Source of the DNA: Ruegeria sp. EL01 | GTDB taxonomy: Bacteria; Pseudomonadota; Alphaproteobacteria; Rhodobacterales; Rhodobacteraceae | Direction of reading: 5' to 3' | NCBI RefSeq assembly: GCF_900313035.1 | Contig: NZ_OMPS01000004.1 | Span: 152,099-216,098 of the forward strand | Length of the DNA: 64,000 nucleotides | In this document: piece after piece, positions 9,063-17,689 of the stretch | How the letters are laid out: each line of letters opens with the position of its first letter | How positions within the stretch are numbered: position 1 is the stretch's first letter | Position numbers and translations under genes: made by a program | The notes under the pieces: model-generated | The model's input: the letters and a program-made list of their open reading frames with translations, nothing else | Database searches by the model: none | Told to the model about the DNA's origin: nothing

Positions 9063-12000
9063 TCAGGCGGCACGCGCTACCAGGTCCGAGACCTGCCTTG
9101 CCGTTCTGCAGCTGATCAAAGCTCCGGGTGTGACCGAGGCGTCAAAACTCGAATTCAGTCTGCGGGCAATCTCGGTCAGATGAGATGGTCTCAGACCCAG
9201 CGAGATCAGAGGGCTGTCTTCCAACAAGTCCGGTGGTGCGGTGCGATCAAGAACTGACAAATAGATGTCCAGAATGCGATGTGTGGCTGATGGAGCACCC
9301 CCGACGGCTTTGTCATTTGCTGCGGTGTTTTCTGGCTGCCTTGCCAGCTCACGGGCGCGGTTGCCGTCAAGTTTGCCATTAGCGTTTAATGGCAGAGCAT
9401 CAACCATCATGAAGCGGCTGGGGACGTGGGTTTCCGGCAGGTGCCTGCGCGCGAAGGTGCGCAATTCCGATGTCTCTGGCGGGACCGGTTCCTTCGCCAC
9501 GCATAACGCAAGTAAGGTTGCCTCGCGGCCTTCTGCCTCGGGCAGATCGACGACAGCGACGTGACTTAGTTTGTCATGAGCGCTCAGTTCGTTTTCCACA
9601 TCGGCAAGCGAAACACGTACGCCTCGGATTTTGACATAGCCGTTGACCCGGGTGGCAAAAATCAAGGTTCCGTCGGCGCTATAATACCCCTGATCGCCGG
9701 TTTTGAAGGCACGCTGATCTTGGCCGAGATCATCGGTCAGGGTCACGAAATCGGTCTGTGTCAGCGCACCGTCCACCACGTACCCCGGAGACAGGTTGAC
9801 GCCGGTCGTGTGTATCCGGCCCGTGACACCGGTCGGGCAATGCTCATCCAGTTCGTTGCAGACAAAGTACCGACAGCCCCTTAGCGGGCGGCCGTACGGA
9901 ATGATCTGGCGGTCTTCGGGCCCGATATCGTGCCAGATGCTCCAGATGGTTGTCTCGGTTGGGCCACCCAGCGAGATCAGCCTTGCATCGGGAACAGTTC
10001 TGCGCAGGGACGAAATTGTCGTTGGTTTGATATAGTCACCGCCCTGGGCAACAAGTCTCAAGGATCGCAGATCATCCTCGCGGCTGCAGGCCAGCAACAT
10101 CTCCAGGATTGCAGGAACCGAAGTCCAGATCGTAACCGCGTGATCCCGCACCAGTTGGGCCCAACGAATGGCATCCTTTTCCTCACCTTCCGCAGGCAGA
10201 ACCAGCGTTGCCCCGGCCGTCAGCGCTCCGAACACATCGAACACGGACATGTCATGGTGCAGAGGTGTGACTGAAATCAAAACGTCCCGATCATCGACCT
10301 GCCAATGATCCAATGTGCAACCAAGAGTGTTCGATGTACCTCGGTTGCTAACCGCAACGCATTTTGGCTTGCCCGTCGAGCCGGAGGTGAACAGGTAGTA
10401 GGCGGGTTCCGCCGAGCTGCTGCGCGTGCGCAATGCGTCTTCGTCGGGTGGGCTCACGTCTTTCGTCGAATGTGCAAGCAGGGCTTGTGGTGTGATGCAG
10501 TTTTGATTGTCTGTCGGCTGTCGGGCCACCACAAGATCGGGCATACAGGCGTCCAGCAGGTATTGCAGACGTGCCGCCGGAGATCCGGCGTCAATCGGCA
10601 CCCATCGAATGCCCTCCAATGCGCAGGCGAGCTGTAGGGTGACGTGGTCGCGGCTGCGGGGCAGGCAGATGGCGACAAGATCACCTGGTTTCAGCCCCAT
10701 TTCCCGCAAACCTGCGATTGTCGCCAGTACGGACTCTCCCAGTTGATCATAGCTGATGTGTTCGCCGTTGCAGATCAGGGCGGTCGCGTTTGATCGGCCA
10801 TCGAAAAGGCGTGTTCCGATACGTTCCAGAAAGCCTGAGCACTCGAACGGCTTGGTCTGATCGTTCAGGCGGTAGTGGGCCAGATCTGTAAAGTCAGAGG
10901 CGCCCAGAGTCAGAGTCTTGGCCTTCGATACAGACAGAATTGCACGATCGATGGCACCGAGCAGGTCAGACATCATCTCTGCTGAAAAGGCGTCTTGCGC
11001 GTAATCAAGGGAAAGCACCAGGTTTCTTTTGCCGTCCAGAGTCAGACGTATGTCCAGTGCCGTCTGCGGCGTGGGCGTCAGGCCATCCTGATACCGCATC
11101 GGGCTGTCCGGGTGCTGGGTGGGCCAGCTCAGCCCGCTTGTGATCACCACCGGCAGCGCTATTGCGCCACCATTTCTGTTCAGCAGCATTCGGTTCAGAT
11201 CCACTCCGGAAAACGCGGTATGCTGCAAGCCTTCCAGTATATCCCTCTGAACCTGTGTGGCTCGATCGGCAAAGCTGCCCTCACACGCATCATAGGTCAG
11301 GGCAACAAAGGATGAGGTGTTGCCGGATGACGATCCGCCTCCTTGGGGTGAAACCGGCACAGCCACGCACAGATTCAGGTCGCTGGTCCAGCGCGCCAGA
11401 ACCTCAAGAATCAGGGCCGTCAACATTGCGTTTTGAAACAGCCCCTCCTGTGCGCCCCGCCGCATCAGATCCCGGACTTGACCACGCGGAACCGTTAGGG
11501 TCTGCCGACTATAGCGGGATTGGTCAATTTGTTCAGGCGGGGTTCGGTACGGCAGGCGCGGTGGACCAGAGATTGCTTTGAGTTTGTGCTGCCAGTATTC
11601 GGCGTCGGCAGCGCGCCGATCAGGTTCCGGAAGGTCCTCATCGGTCGCAACCGGTGCTGGTGGTGCATCGGTGTTTACTTCGGGTGCAAACAGATATCTC
11701 AGAATTGCCGAGATCGAATGCGCATCCAATATGAGCGCATCAAAGCGAGTCATTACGACCAGTTCGTCGTCGGGCATCGCGATCGCAATCAGGCCCCAGG
11801 GGGACTGCTCATCGGGAAAGATCGCATGTGACCAGTGGTTCTGCAGATCTGAGAGCCGCGTTTCAGCTTCGGCTTGGCTCAACGCTGAAAAATCCAGAAC
11901 CTCAAGGTTCAAAACAGGTTCCGGCCGAACCGTCTGGGTCAGCGATGGTATGTCGATATATGTGCGCAATGCTGGATTGGAACGCACCGCCGCTGTCAGT

Positions 12001-13478
12001 CGTGTGCGCAATAGGTCCAAGGGCATCGTTCCGCGAAACAGCTCAAAATCCTGCATTGCAATGCCGCCCAAGGGCAGCTGCGTTCCACGCCCCAGCAGGT
12101 AGGCTTTTTGCAAAGGCTTTAGAGGCATGCCGACAATTGGTGCCGCCGCTCCGGCCGGTTCCGATATCCAGGTATTTAGCGGTTGTTCCACAATTCCGGG
12201 ATTGTTTGCCAGACGAATGAGCGCATCGCAGAAAGTGTCAAAGACCTGTGTCATCCAACTCTGGTCAACCATGTCTTCGCGTATGTCCCAGTTAACAAGA
12301 ATGCGGTCCTGTATCCGCGCGACTTGAACATCCAGCGCGACCTGCGGGCCCTGAGATATCACCCAAACCAGATCGCCGAATGTTGCAGCGACCGCGTCTG
12401 ACAGGATTGGCGTGTCGCCCGTCGCCAACCCGGCCGTGAAGACCACCGGCATGCGTTGTACGGTGCCGCGGTGGCGGGACAGGTCCCGAAACAGGGCAGG
12501 GCCCGGGTACCCCGTATGCGAAAGCTGCTTTTGGATTTCGACCCAGCAGCGCAAAGCCAGAGATTTCAGGCTGTCATCTGCGTGGATCCGGGCGCCCAAA
12601 AGCCCCAGATCCGAGAAGTCGCCGACCAATCCTGCCGCGTCCGCCGGGCGATGGAATCGGGGCAGATTGAGGCACAGTTGGTCTGTGTTCAATGAACGCG
12701 CCAAACTGGCTGCGAACAGGGCCGACATCAGACTGGAGAGTGTCACGCCGCCAAAGTTTGCGACGGATTGCAGCGCGGTGCGATCCTTAGCAGATATCCA
12801 TTTTGACAAGCGGGAACTGCGTGGCGTCTTTGTTGCGCCGGTCGGGCGCGGCAATTCAGGGGCGGGGGGCAGCGCGTCAAACCGGGTTGCCCACCAGGCC
12901 CGATCTGTTCTGAAATGCTCCGGCCGCGTCGCCGTTTTTCTGCCGAATGCGACATAGTTCGGCAGCGGCGGCAACTGATCGCGACCGCCATTGGCATAGA
13001 TCCGGGCAAGGTCATCCATTACGATGCCAAAGCAGGACGGATCTGCCGGGATCATGTCCATATCCACATGCAGTCTCTGTTTTTCGCCCGGCAACATGCT
13101 GAGATGAAACTCGACCCCGTGACCGGTTTCCAGCGACAGGCGCTGATGCGTTTTTTTGGTGCGAATCCGGTCCAGTTCCAACGTCAAGCCAGACCCTTTG
13201 AGGTGACGCAGATCGGACAGGTTCAGCCCGTGCCTCTCGTCGACTGGGGCAATTCGCGCGGCCCCGTCCGCGGCTACTGCCAGCCGGAGCATTGGGTGAC
13301 GTTGGTACAGAGCCTGCACACTCGCTTTCAGCGTTTCGACATCCACAAGTGGCCCATCAAACTCGCTGTATAGGTGTGCGACAACACCATCTGAGGCTGC
13401 AGCCGAATGGCCGCCCGTCCAGTAGGCGGCTTGCATCGAAGTCAGGTCCAAAATGAAGTCCTCTAAGGTGGTTGACAT
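9063..13478 (-). CDS. NRPS: Cy - Cy - A - degenerate PCP (VibF N-terminal half equivalent)
   Basis: Synthetase of 1471 residues. Two tandem heterocyclization domains (about 1-430 and 455-880) carry DxxxxD motifs in place of HHxxxDG: D141/D146 and D580/D585 followed by S588. An adenylation domain follows (about 890-1385) with core motifs TSGSTGKPK from T1031, LGGPTETTIW, FKTGDQGYY and PLNANGKLD. Residues about 1395-1470 resemble a carrier protein, but the attachment site reads LGLRPSHL, with proline where the phosphopantetheine serine belongs. Tandem Cy-Cy-A is the layout of VibF, which activates threonine and makes a methyloxazoline, so threonine is the expected substrate. The Cys-type pocket is not evident: I read D-M-F at the first positions instead of D-L-Y. 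The start overlaps a likely promoter shared with the divergent ligase gene. Confidence 0.87.
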   Translation of the reverse strand: MSTTLEDFILDLTSMQAAYWTGGHSAAASDGVVAHLYSEFDGPLVDVETLKASVQALYQRHPMLRLAVAADGAARIAPVDERHGLNLSDLRHLKGSGLTLELDRIRTKKTHQRLSLETGHGVEFHLSMLPGEKQRLHVDMDMIPADPSCFGIVMDDLARIYANGGRDQLPPLPNYVAFGRKTATRPEHFRTDRAWWATRFDALPPAPELPRPTGATKTPRSSRLSKWISAKDRTALQSVANFGGVTLSSLMSALFAASLARSLNTDQLCLNLPRFHRPADAAGLVGDFSDLGLLGARIHADDSLKSLALRCWVEIQKQLSHTGYPGPALFRDLSRHRGTVQRMPVVFTAGLATGDTPILSDAVAATFGDLVWVISQGPQVALDVQVARIQDRILVNWDIREDMVDQSWMTQVFDTFCDALIRLANNPGIVEQPLNTWISEPAGAAAPIVGMPLKPLQKAYLLGRGTQLPLGGIAMQDFELFRGTMPLDLLRTRLTAAVRSNPALRTYIDIPSLTQTVRPEPVLNLEVLDFSALSQAEAETRLSDLQNHWSHAIFPDEQSPWGLIAIAMPDDELVVMTRFDALILDAHSISAILRYLFAPEVNTDAPPAPVATDEDLPEPDRRAADAEYWQHKLKAISGPPRLPYRTPPEQIDQSRYSRQTLTVPRGQVRDLMRRGAQEGLFQNAMLTALILEVLARWTSDLNLCVAVPVSPQGGGSSSGNTSSFVALTYDACEGSFADRATQVQRDILEGLQHTAFSGVDLNRMLLNRNGGAIALPVVITSGLSWPTQHPDSPMRYQDGLTPTPQTALDIRLTLDGKRNLVLSLDYAQDAFSAEMMSDLLGAIDRAILSVSKAKTLTLGASDFTDLAHYRLNDQTKPFECSGFLERIGTRLFDGRSNATALICNGEHISYDQLGESVLATIAGLREMGLKPGDLVAICLPRSRDHVTLQLACALEGIRWVPIDAGSPAARLQYLLDACMPDLVVARQPTDNQNCITPQALLAHSTKDVSPPDEDALRTRSSSAEPAYYLFTSGSTGKPKCVAVSNRGTSNTLGCTLDHWQVDDRDVLISVTPLHHDMSVFDVFGALTAGATLVLPAEGEEKDAIRWAQLVRDHAVTIWTSVPAILEMLLACSREDDLRSLRLVAQGGDYIKPTTISSLRRTVPDARLISLGGPTETTIWSIWHDIGPEDRQIIPYGRPLRGCRYFVCNELDEHCPTGVTGRIHTTGVNLSPGYVVDGALTQTDFVTLTDDLGQDQRAFKTGDQGYYSADGTLIFATRVNGYVKIRGVRVSLADVENELSAHDKLSHVAVVDLPEAEGREATLLALCVAKEPVPPETSELRTFARRHLPETHVPSRFMMVDALPLNANGKLDGNRARELARQPENTAANDKAVGGAPSATHRILDIYLSVLDRTAPPDLLEDSPLISLGLRPSHLTEIARRLNSSFDASVTPGALISCRTARQVSDLVARAA

Positions 13479-13488
13479 TTCACGACAA

Positions 13489-13504
13489 AAATACTCAAGT
13501 ATTT
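13489..13504. promoter_or_regulatory. Inverted repeat upstream of the Cy-Cy-A NRPS gene
   Basis: AAATACT-CA-AGTATTT is a perfect 7-2-7 inverted repeat, 10 bases before the NRPS start codon and 137 bases before the divergent ligase gene. It is a candidate repressor site for an iron-dependent or pathway-specific regulator. The regulator is not identified. Confidence 0.45.
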
Positions 13505-13640
13505 GAGCTCGTCAATACACACACACTGATAATCGGATCGTGGTAGTGCGGGGACTTGATAACTACCGAAGGCCAGCAGCAGTCGTTCGAATCTTTCAAA
13601 GACCCACCGGTTTCCCGCGGACAAAGTTTGAATTAATATC

Positions 13641-15344
13641 ATGTTAAAACAACCAATTAAACTAACACACTGGCCAGAAAACCTGACCCGCTCCTACCGT
13701 GCGAAAGGATATTGGATCGATCAGCCTTTGACACGGGGGCTGCGCCATCAGGCCCGCGTTCAACCCAATCTCACGGCCATTATCTGCGGCTCTCGCAGCC
13801 TAAGTTACGGCGAGGTTGAGCAGCGGTTTATGGCCCTTGCGCGGCGACTTACGGCTTCGGGGCTTGGCCGTGGCGATACCGCTTTGGTGCAGCTTCCGAA
13901 TAGCGCCGAATTCTACATTACCCTTCTGGCATTACTCGAAGCTGGCATCGCGTCGGTGAATGCATTGTTCGCCCATAAGCAGAACGAACTGAACGCCTAT
14001 GCAGATCAGATTGAGCCAAGCTTGCTGATCGTCGACCGGAGTCATCCTCTGTTCCGGGACAACCAATATGTCGAATCGCTCAAGGCTCGATCCGGTCGTC
14101 TGGACACAGTATTGTTCCGCAGTGCTGAGACGGCAGACCAAAGCCTTGATGACTGGATGGGCCCGAACGTAGAATCCCTGTCAGGTGCTGGTGATGATCT
14201 GCCTCAGCCCGGTCCGACAGATCCTGACCAAGTCGCTTTCTTTCAGCTGTCCGGAGGCAGCACCGGCACACCCAAGCTGGTCCCGCGCACCCACAACGAT
14301 TACGACTACAGCATTCGGGCCAGCGCCAAGATTTGCGGTCTTTCACCGAGCACTCGGTTTCTGTGCGCCTTGCCCGCCCCGCATAATTTCCTGTTAAGCT
14401 CACCCGGCGCGCTTGGCGTGTTTCACGCAGGTGGCACGGTTGTTCTGGCCCCCAATCCAGACCCGCAAATCTGCTTTCCGATCATCGCGCGCCATAAGGT
14501 CACGATGGCTGCATTGGTTCCCTCGGCAGTATCGATGTGGCTGCGCGCCGTGGAACAGGCAAAGGCCGACCCAACTGCGCAGGAACAAGACCTCAGCTCC
14601 CTTAAACTGGTTCAGGTTGGCGGTGCATCCTTCGCCGAAAGTGAGGCGCGTCGTGTCCCTAAGGTGTTGGGCTGCACCCTGCAACAGGTGTTTGGCATGG
14701 CCGAAGGTCTGGTGAACTATACAAGGCTGGACGATGACCCCGAGATTATTTTCACGACGCAAGGCAGGCCGATCAGTGATGATGACGAGGTGCGGGTCGT
14801 AGACGAAAATGGTGACGACGTTCTCGATGGTCAGACGGGTATGCTGGCCACTCGCGGCCCTTATACCTTCCGTGGTTATTTCCAGAGCCCAGATGCAAAT
14901 GCCAACGCCTTCGACGATCAGGGGTTTTATTTCAGCGGGGATCTGGTGCAACGCCTGCCCTCCGGGCATTTACGGGTTGTGGGGCGGGTGAAAGACCAAA
15001 TCAACCGCGGTGGTGAGAAGATCGCAGCCGAGGAAATCGAGACGCTGCTGCTGCGTCATCCGCAGGTCAATCAAGCGGCACTGGTCGCGATTGACGATCT
15101 CTTGTTGGGAGAAAAGAGTTGCGCTTTCATCGTAGCTGAAGGTGCGTTGCGGCCCGCTGAGCTGCGCCGTCACCTGATCAAACTGGGTGTCGCTGATTAC
15201 AAGTTGCCCGATCGCGTGCGGTTTATCGATAGAATGCCCCTGACCGCAGTTGGAAAAACCGACAAGCGCGCATTGCGCAAATCGCTGTCTGACGGTTTCG
15301 CAAGGTCAGACGCCGGCAAGATTCCGATCCCCGAAACGCTCTAA
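13641..15344 (+). CDS. 2,3-dihydroxybenzoate-AMP ligase (EntE/DhbE/VibE type)
   Basis: Cytoplasmic adenylate-forming enzyme of 567 residues that activates an aryl acid and loads it on an aryl carrier protein. It carries LSGGSTGTPK, the aryl-acid pocket APHNFLLSSPG (His248, Asn249, Ser254), GMAEGLVNYT (Val358) and FSGDL near residue 435. In the DhbE structure, as I recall it, the Asn-Ser-Val set marks 2,3-dihydroxybenzoate enzymes while Cys and Leu mark salicylate enzymes. This protein has Asn, Ser and Val, so DHB is predicted. It heads a + strand operon with the carrier protein and the PPTase. The second ligase at 19390-21075 has the opposite signature. Confidence 0.88.
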   Translation: MLKQPIKLTHWPENLTRSYRAKGYWIDQPLTRGLRHQARVQPNLTAIICGSRSLSYGEVEQRFMALARRLTASGLGRGDTALVQLPNSAEFYITLLALLEAGIASVNALFAHKQNELNAYADQIEPSLLIVDRSHPLFRDNQYVESLKARSGRLDTVLFRSAETADQSLDDWMGPNVESLSGAGDDLPQPGPTDPDQVAFFQLSGGSTGTPKLVPRTHNDYDYSIRASAKICGLSPSTRFLCALPAPHNFLLSSPGALGVFHAGGTVVLAPNPDPQICFPIIARHKVTMAALVPSAVSMWLRAVEQAKADPTAQEQDLSSLKLVQVGGASFAESEARRVPKVLGCTLQQVFGMAEGLVNYTRLDDDPEIIFTTQGRPISDDDEVRVVDENGDDVLDGQTGMLATRGPYTFRGYFQSPDANANAFDDQGFYFSGDLVQRLPSGHLRVVGRVKDQINRGGEKIAAEEIETLLLRHPQVNQAALVAIDDLLLGEKSCAFIVAEGALRPAELRRHLIKLGVADYKLPDRVRFIDRMPLTAVGKTDKRALRKSLSDGFARSDAGKIPIPETL

Positions 15345-15374
15345 ATTCAATTGTCGTAAGAAAAGGACATGAAC

Positions 15375-15605
15375 ATGCTGGACAGAAACTGGCTTGAAAC
15401 ACGCGTGCGCGGCCTCATCGAGGACGAAGAAGATATCGCACCCGACGAAAGCCTGATCTACTTTGGGCTCGACTCGATCCGGGTGATGGAGCTTGCAACC
15501 GAACTCAAGGCGCAGGGCGTCGTTGTTTCCTTTGAGGAACTGGCGAGTAATCCCACGATAGATGCCTGGTGGGGTTTGATCTCGACTCGTCAAAGTGCAG
15601 CCTGA
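15375..15605 (+). CDS. Stand-alone aryl carrier protein
   Basis: Carrier protein of 76 residues that holds the activated aryl acid as a thioester on phosphopantetheine. The attachment motif is FGLDSIRVMEL, with serine at residue 34 from this start, which matches the aryl carrier domains of EntB and VibB rather than peptidyl carriers. AAGGA ends seven bases before this ATG and only one base before the upstream in-frame ATG at 15369, so the later start is preferred. It follows the DHB ligase by 30 bases and overlaps the PPTase gene. It is the only intact aryl carrier found in the locus, although two different aryl acids appear to be made. Confidence 0.85.
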   Translation: MLDRNWLETRVRGLIEDEEDIAPDESLIYFGLDSIRVMELATELKAQGVVVSFEELASNPTIDAWWGLISTRQSAA

Positions 15606-16302
15606 CGCATTCTTACCCGTTGCGGAAATACAAGGCTGGCCCTGGAAAGATGCCTCGGGGTCAGCCGTTTTTTCATGGCGGCAAGTGGGCTATCACGACA
15701 AGTCGCTGCGCCTGCCGGACAGGCTAGGGCGCGCCGCTGCCAAGCGTCGGAACGAATACCTGGCGGGACGTTGCGCCGCGCGTCAGTCTATCCGGGCGCT
15801 AACGGGCAAGTCGCTGATCCCTGATACGGACCATGATCGCGCGCCGATCTGGCCCAGCGGTCTTGTCGGGTCGATCAGCCACGGTGGAGGACATGCTGTC
15901 GCTCTTGTGGGCAAGCAAATCGACTATCTGGGTCTGGGGGTAGATATTGAGCCTCCATTGGACACCCGCAGGGCCATGAAGCTCGCGCCTCAGATACTCA
16001 CAGATTCTGAGCTGCGCAGCGATGTCTCCCCTGAGCATGTCTCACGGGCATTTTCGGCGAAAGAGAGCCTTTTTAAAGCACTCTACCCGCTGACCCGTGT
16101 CTGGTTCGGTTTTCAGGATGCGGTACTTGTCGCATGTGATGAAGATGGGCAGGGCACTCTGCGGCTGTGCCGGGATTTGGGTTCAGATTGGCCCCGAGGG
16201 CGCTGCCTGCCGTTCAGGCACGTGCGATTTCGCGGGGCGATCCTGACCCGGGTTGATATTCCCGGGCCTCAGGCTCTGAGCGTCGCGCCGCCATCCACAT
16301 AG
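15595..16302 (+). CDS. 4'-phosphopantetheinyl transferase (EntD/Sfp type)
   Basis: Enzyme of about 235 residues that transfers phosphopantetheine from CoA to the serine of carrier proteins, activating the synthetases of this locus. Motifs seen are the SISHGGGHAVALVG segment, GVDIEPPLD (Mg and CoA binding) and FSAKESLFKALYP, all typical of the EntD branch. The start is GTG and overlaps the carrier-protein stop by 11 bases, indicating translational coupling; no internal ATG occurs before the conserved region. Its 3' end overlaps the convergent DHB dehydrogenase gene by 34 bases, an unusually tight packing. Confidence 0.85.
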   Translation: MQPDAFLPVAEIQGWPWKDASGSAVFSWRQVGYHDKSLRLPDRLGRAAAKRRNEYLAGRCAARQSIRALTGKSLIPDTDHDRAPIWPSGLVGSISHGGGHAVALVGKQIDYLGLGVDIEPPLDTRRAMKLAPQILTDSELRSDVSPEHVSRAFSAKESLFKALYPLTRVWFGFQDAVLVACDEDGQGTLRLCRDLGSDWPRGRCLPFRHVRFRGAILTRVDIPGPQALSVAPPST

Positions 16303-17042
16303 AGGTCGGCCATGGTGACGTGCCCAGCCTGATCGGACAGCAGGTACATAGCAGCCTCAGCGATATCCTGAGGCTGAGCCAATTTTCCCAACGGGATACC
16401 GGTTCGAAACTGATACGGATTGCCCCCGATCACCCTATCGGACCCGGTATCGTCCGCCCACATGCCCGTCAGCATCGGTGTCAGGGTCGAACCCGGCGCA
16501 ACGATGTTGCAACGCACATTCTGACTTGCCAGCTCCAGACCGAGGCAACGTGCCATCATTGCCATTGCGGCTTTTGACGCCGCGTATGCTCCCATATTCA
16601 TTCGTGGAACACCCGCCGCGTTGGATCCGATCATGACAATCGCGCCGCCGCCACCATTTGCCATGATTTGCCCCAGTGTACGCCCCACCAGAAAAGCGCC
16701 TTCGGCGTTGACCGCAAACAGGGAACGCCAGCTTTCCGGCGACATTTCCAAAAGCGGTTCGGTGTTCAGAATTCCCGCTGCGTGGACGCCGAGTTTAGCA
16801 GGCCCGAAATAGCTCTCTGCATCTGTGACGCAATCGGAAACACCCTGTGCGTTGGTGACATCCAGTTCCAGCCATCTTGTACCGGCACCATCCTTTGGGG
16901 CGATGGTGGCCAGTGCGGGGGCTGTATCGGTTGCTGTGACCTGAGCGCCCGCGGCGCGCAAAGCATCGACAACGGACTGCCCAACTCCTCCAGCTGCGCC
17001 TGTCACGAAGGCGTGTCGGTTCTCAAACCCGGTCAGTTGCAT
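16269..17042 (-). CDS. 2,3-dihydro-2,3-dihydroxybenzoate dehydrogenase (EntA type)
   Basis: Short-chain dehydrogenase of 257 residues that oxidises 2,3-dihydro-DHB to 2,3-dihydroxybenzoate with NAD, the last step of DHB synthesis. The cofactor motif TGAAGGVGQ is near residue 13, the catalytic serine lies in IGSNAAG, and YAASK gives Tyr and Lys. The start was set at the ATG one base after the stop of the isochorismatase gene; a longer frame exists but only overlaps that gene. It is the last gene of the five-gene minus-strand operon. Assignment as EntA rather than another short-chain dehydrogenase rests on context and on the shared C-terminal layout. Confidence 0.87.
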   Translation of the reverse strand: MQLTGFENRHAFVTGAAGGVGQSVVDALRAAGAQVTATDTAPALATIAPKDGAGTRWLELDVTNAQGVSDCVTDAESYFGPAKLGVHAAGILNTEPLLEMSPESWRSLFAVNAEGAFLVGRTLGQIMANGGGGAIVMIGSNAAGVPRMNMGAYAASKAAMAMMARCLGLELASQNVRCNIVAPGSTLTPMLTGMWADDTGSDRVIGGNPYQFRTGIPLGKLAQPQDIAEAAMYLLSDQAGHVTMADLYVDGGATLRA

Positions 17043-17043
17043 C

Positions 17044-17685
17044 TCAGTTTTCCTCCAAGACTTGCAATACCTGATCGGTAGTGCCGATCCCGCCGCAGGT
17101 TGAGGCGACCCAGTGCATCGCCATTTCGTGATGCGTGCGATCAAAATCGGCCTGTGCATCGACGACGGCAAAGTTCTCGAAATCGCGTTGAAATGCGTCA
17201 GCTGCGGTGGCGAGACATCCAATGTGGGCATAAATCCCGGTTATCAGAATCTGATCACGCCCGCGCGCGCGCAGAAGATGTTCCAGATTTGAGCGTTGAA
17301 ACGCGCTGTAACGATGTTTGACCAACACGACATCTTCACTCTGCGGAGCAAGCGCGTCGATGATGCCACAATGCTCAGGGGTGTCCCGCATACCGGGACC
17401 CCACAGATCAGCCTGCAGCCCACGGTCGGGGCGAAACTGATCTCCTTCCTGCGCGGTGTAGAGCACCGGAATGCCTGCGCGGCGCGCGGCCTGTATCAAC
17501 CGTTCGATGTTGTGCGTCACCTCTGGCAATGGCGCCCGATCTGTCGGGTATGGGGCGCAGAAATAGCGCTGCATGTCGTGTACCAGCAGGGCAAGGCGAT
17601 GCACCTCTGGTATCCAGGGGCCGCGCGCCGCCGGAAGATCGTGAACAGTCGGCAAATCATAGGCAGCAATTTTCGGCAGTGCCAT
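17044..17685 (-). CDS. Isochorismatase (EntB N-domain type, no carrier domain)
   Basis: Hydrolase of 213 residues that removes pyruvate from isochorismate to give 2,3-dihydro-DHB. The sequence is typical of the isochorismatase domain of EntB, DhbB and VibB: the N-terminal VHDLPAARGPWIPEVHR, the catalytic aspartate region LVHDMQRYF, LVKHRYSAF and ITGIYAHIGCLATA. EntB and VibB carry a C-terminal aryl carrier domain, but this protein stops before it. The carrier function is supplied by the separate gene at 15375-15605. It is four bases from the isochorismate synthase gene and almost touches the DHB dehydrogenase gene. Confidence 0.9.
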   Translation of the reverse strand: MALPKIAAYDLPTVHDLPAARGPWIPEVHRLALLVHDMQRYFCAPYPTDRAPLPEVTHNIERLIQAARRAGIPVLYTAQEGDQFRPDRGLQADLWGPGMRDTPEHCGIIDALAPQSEDVVLVKHRYSAFQRSNLEHLLRARGRDQILITGIYAHIGCLATAADAFQRDFENFAVVDAQADFDRTHHEMAMHWVASTCGGIGTTDQVLQVLEEN

Positions 17686-17689
17686 CCGG

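Noticed and set aside
13585..13605. GTTCGAATC, resembling a tRNA T-loop
   Set aside because: No acceptor, D or anticodon stem could be folded around it.
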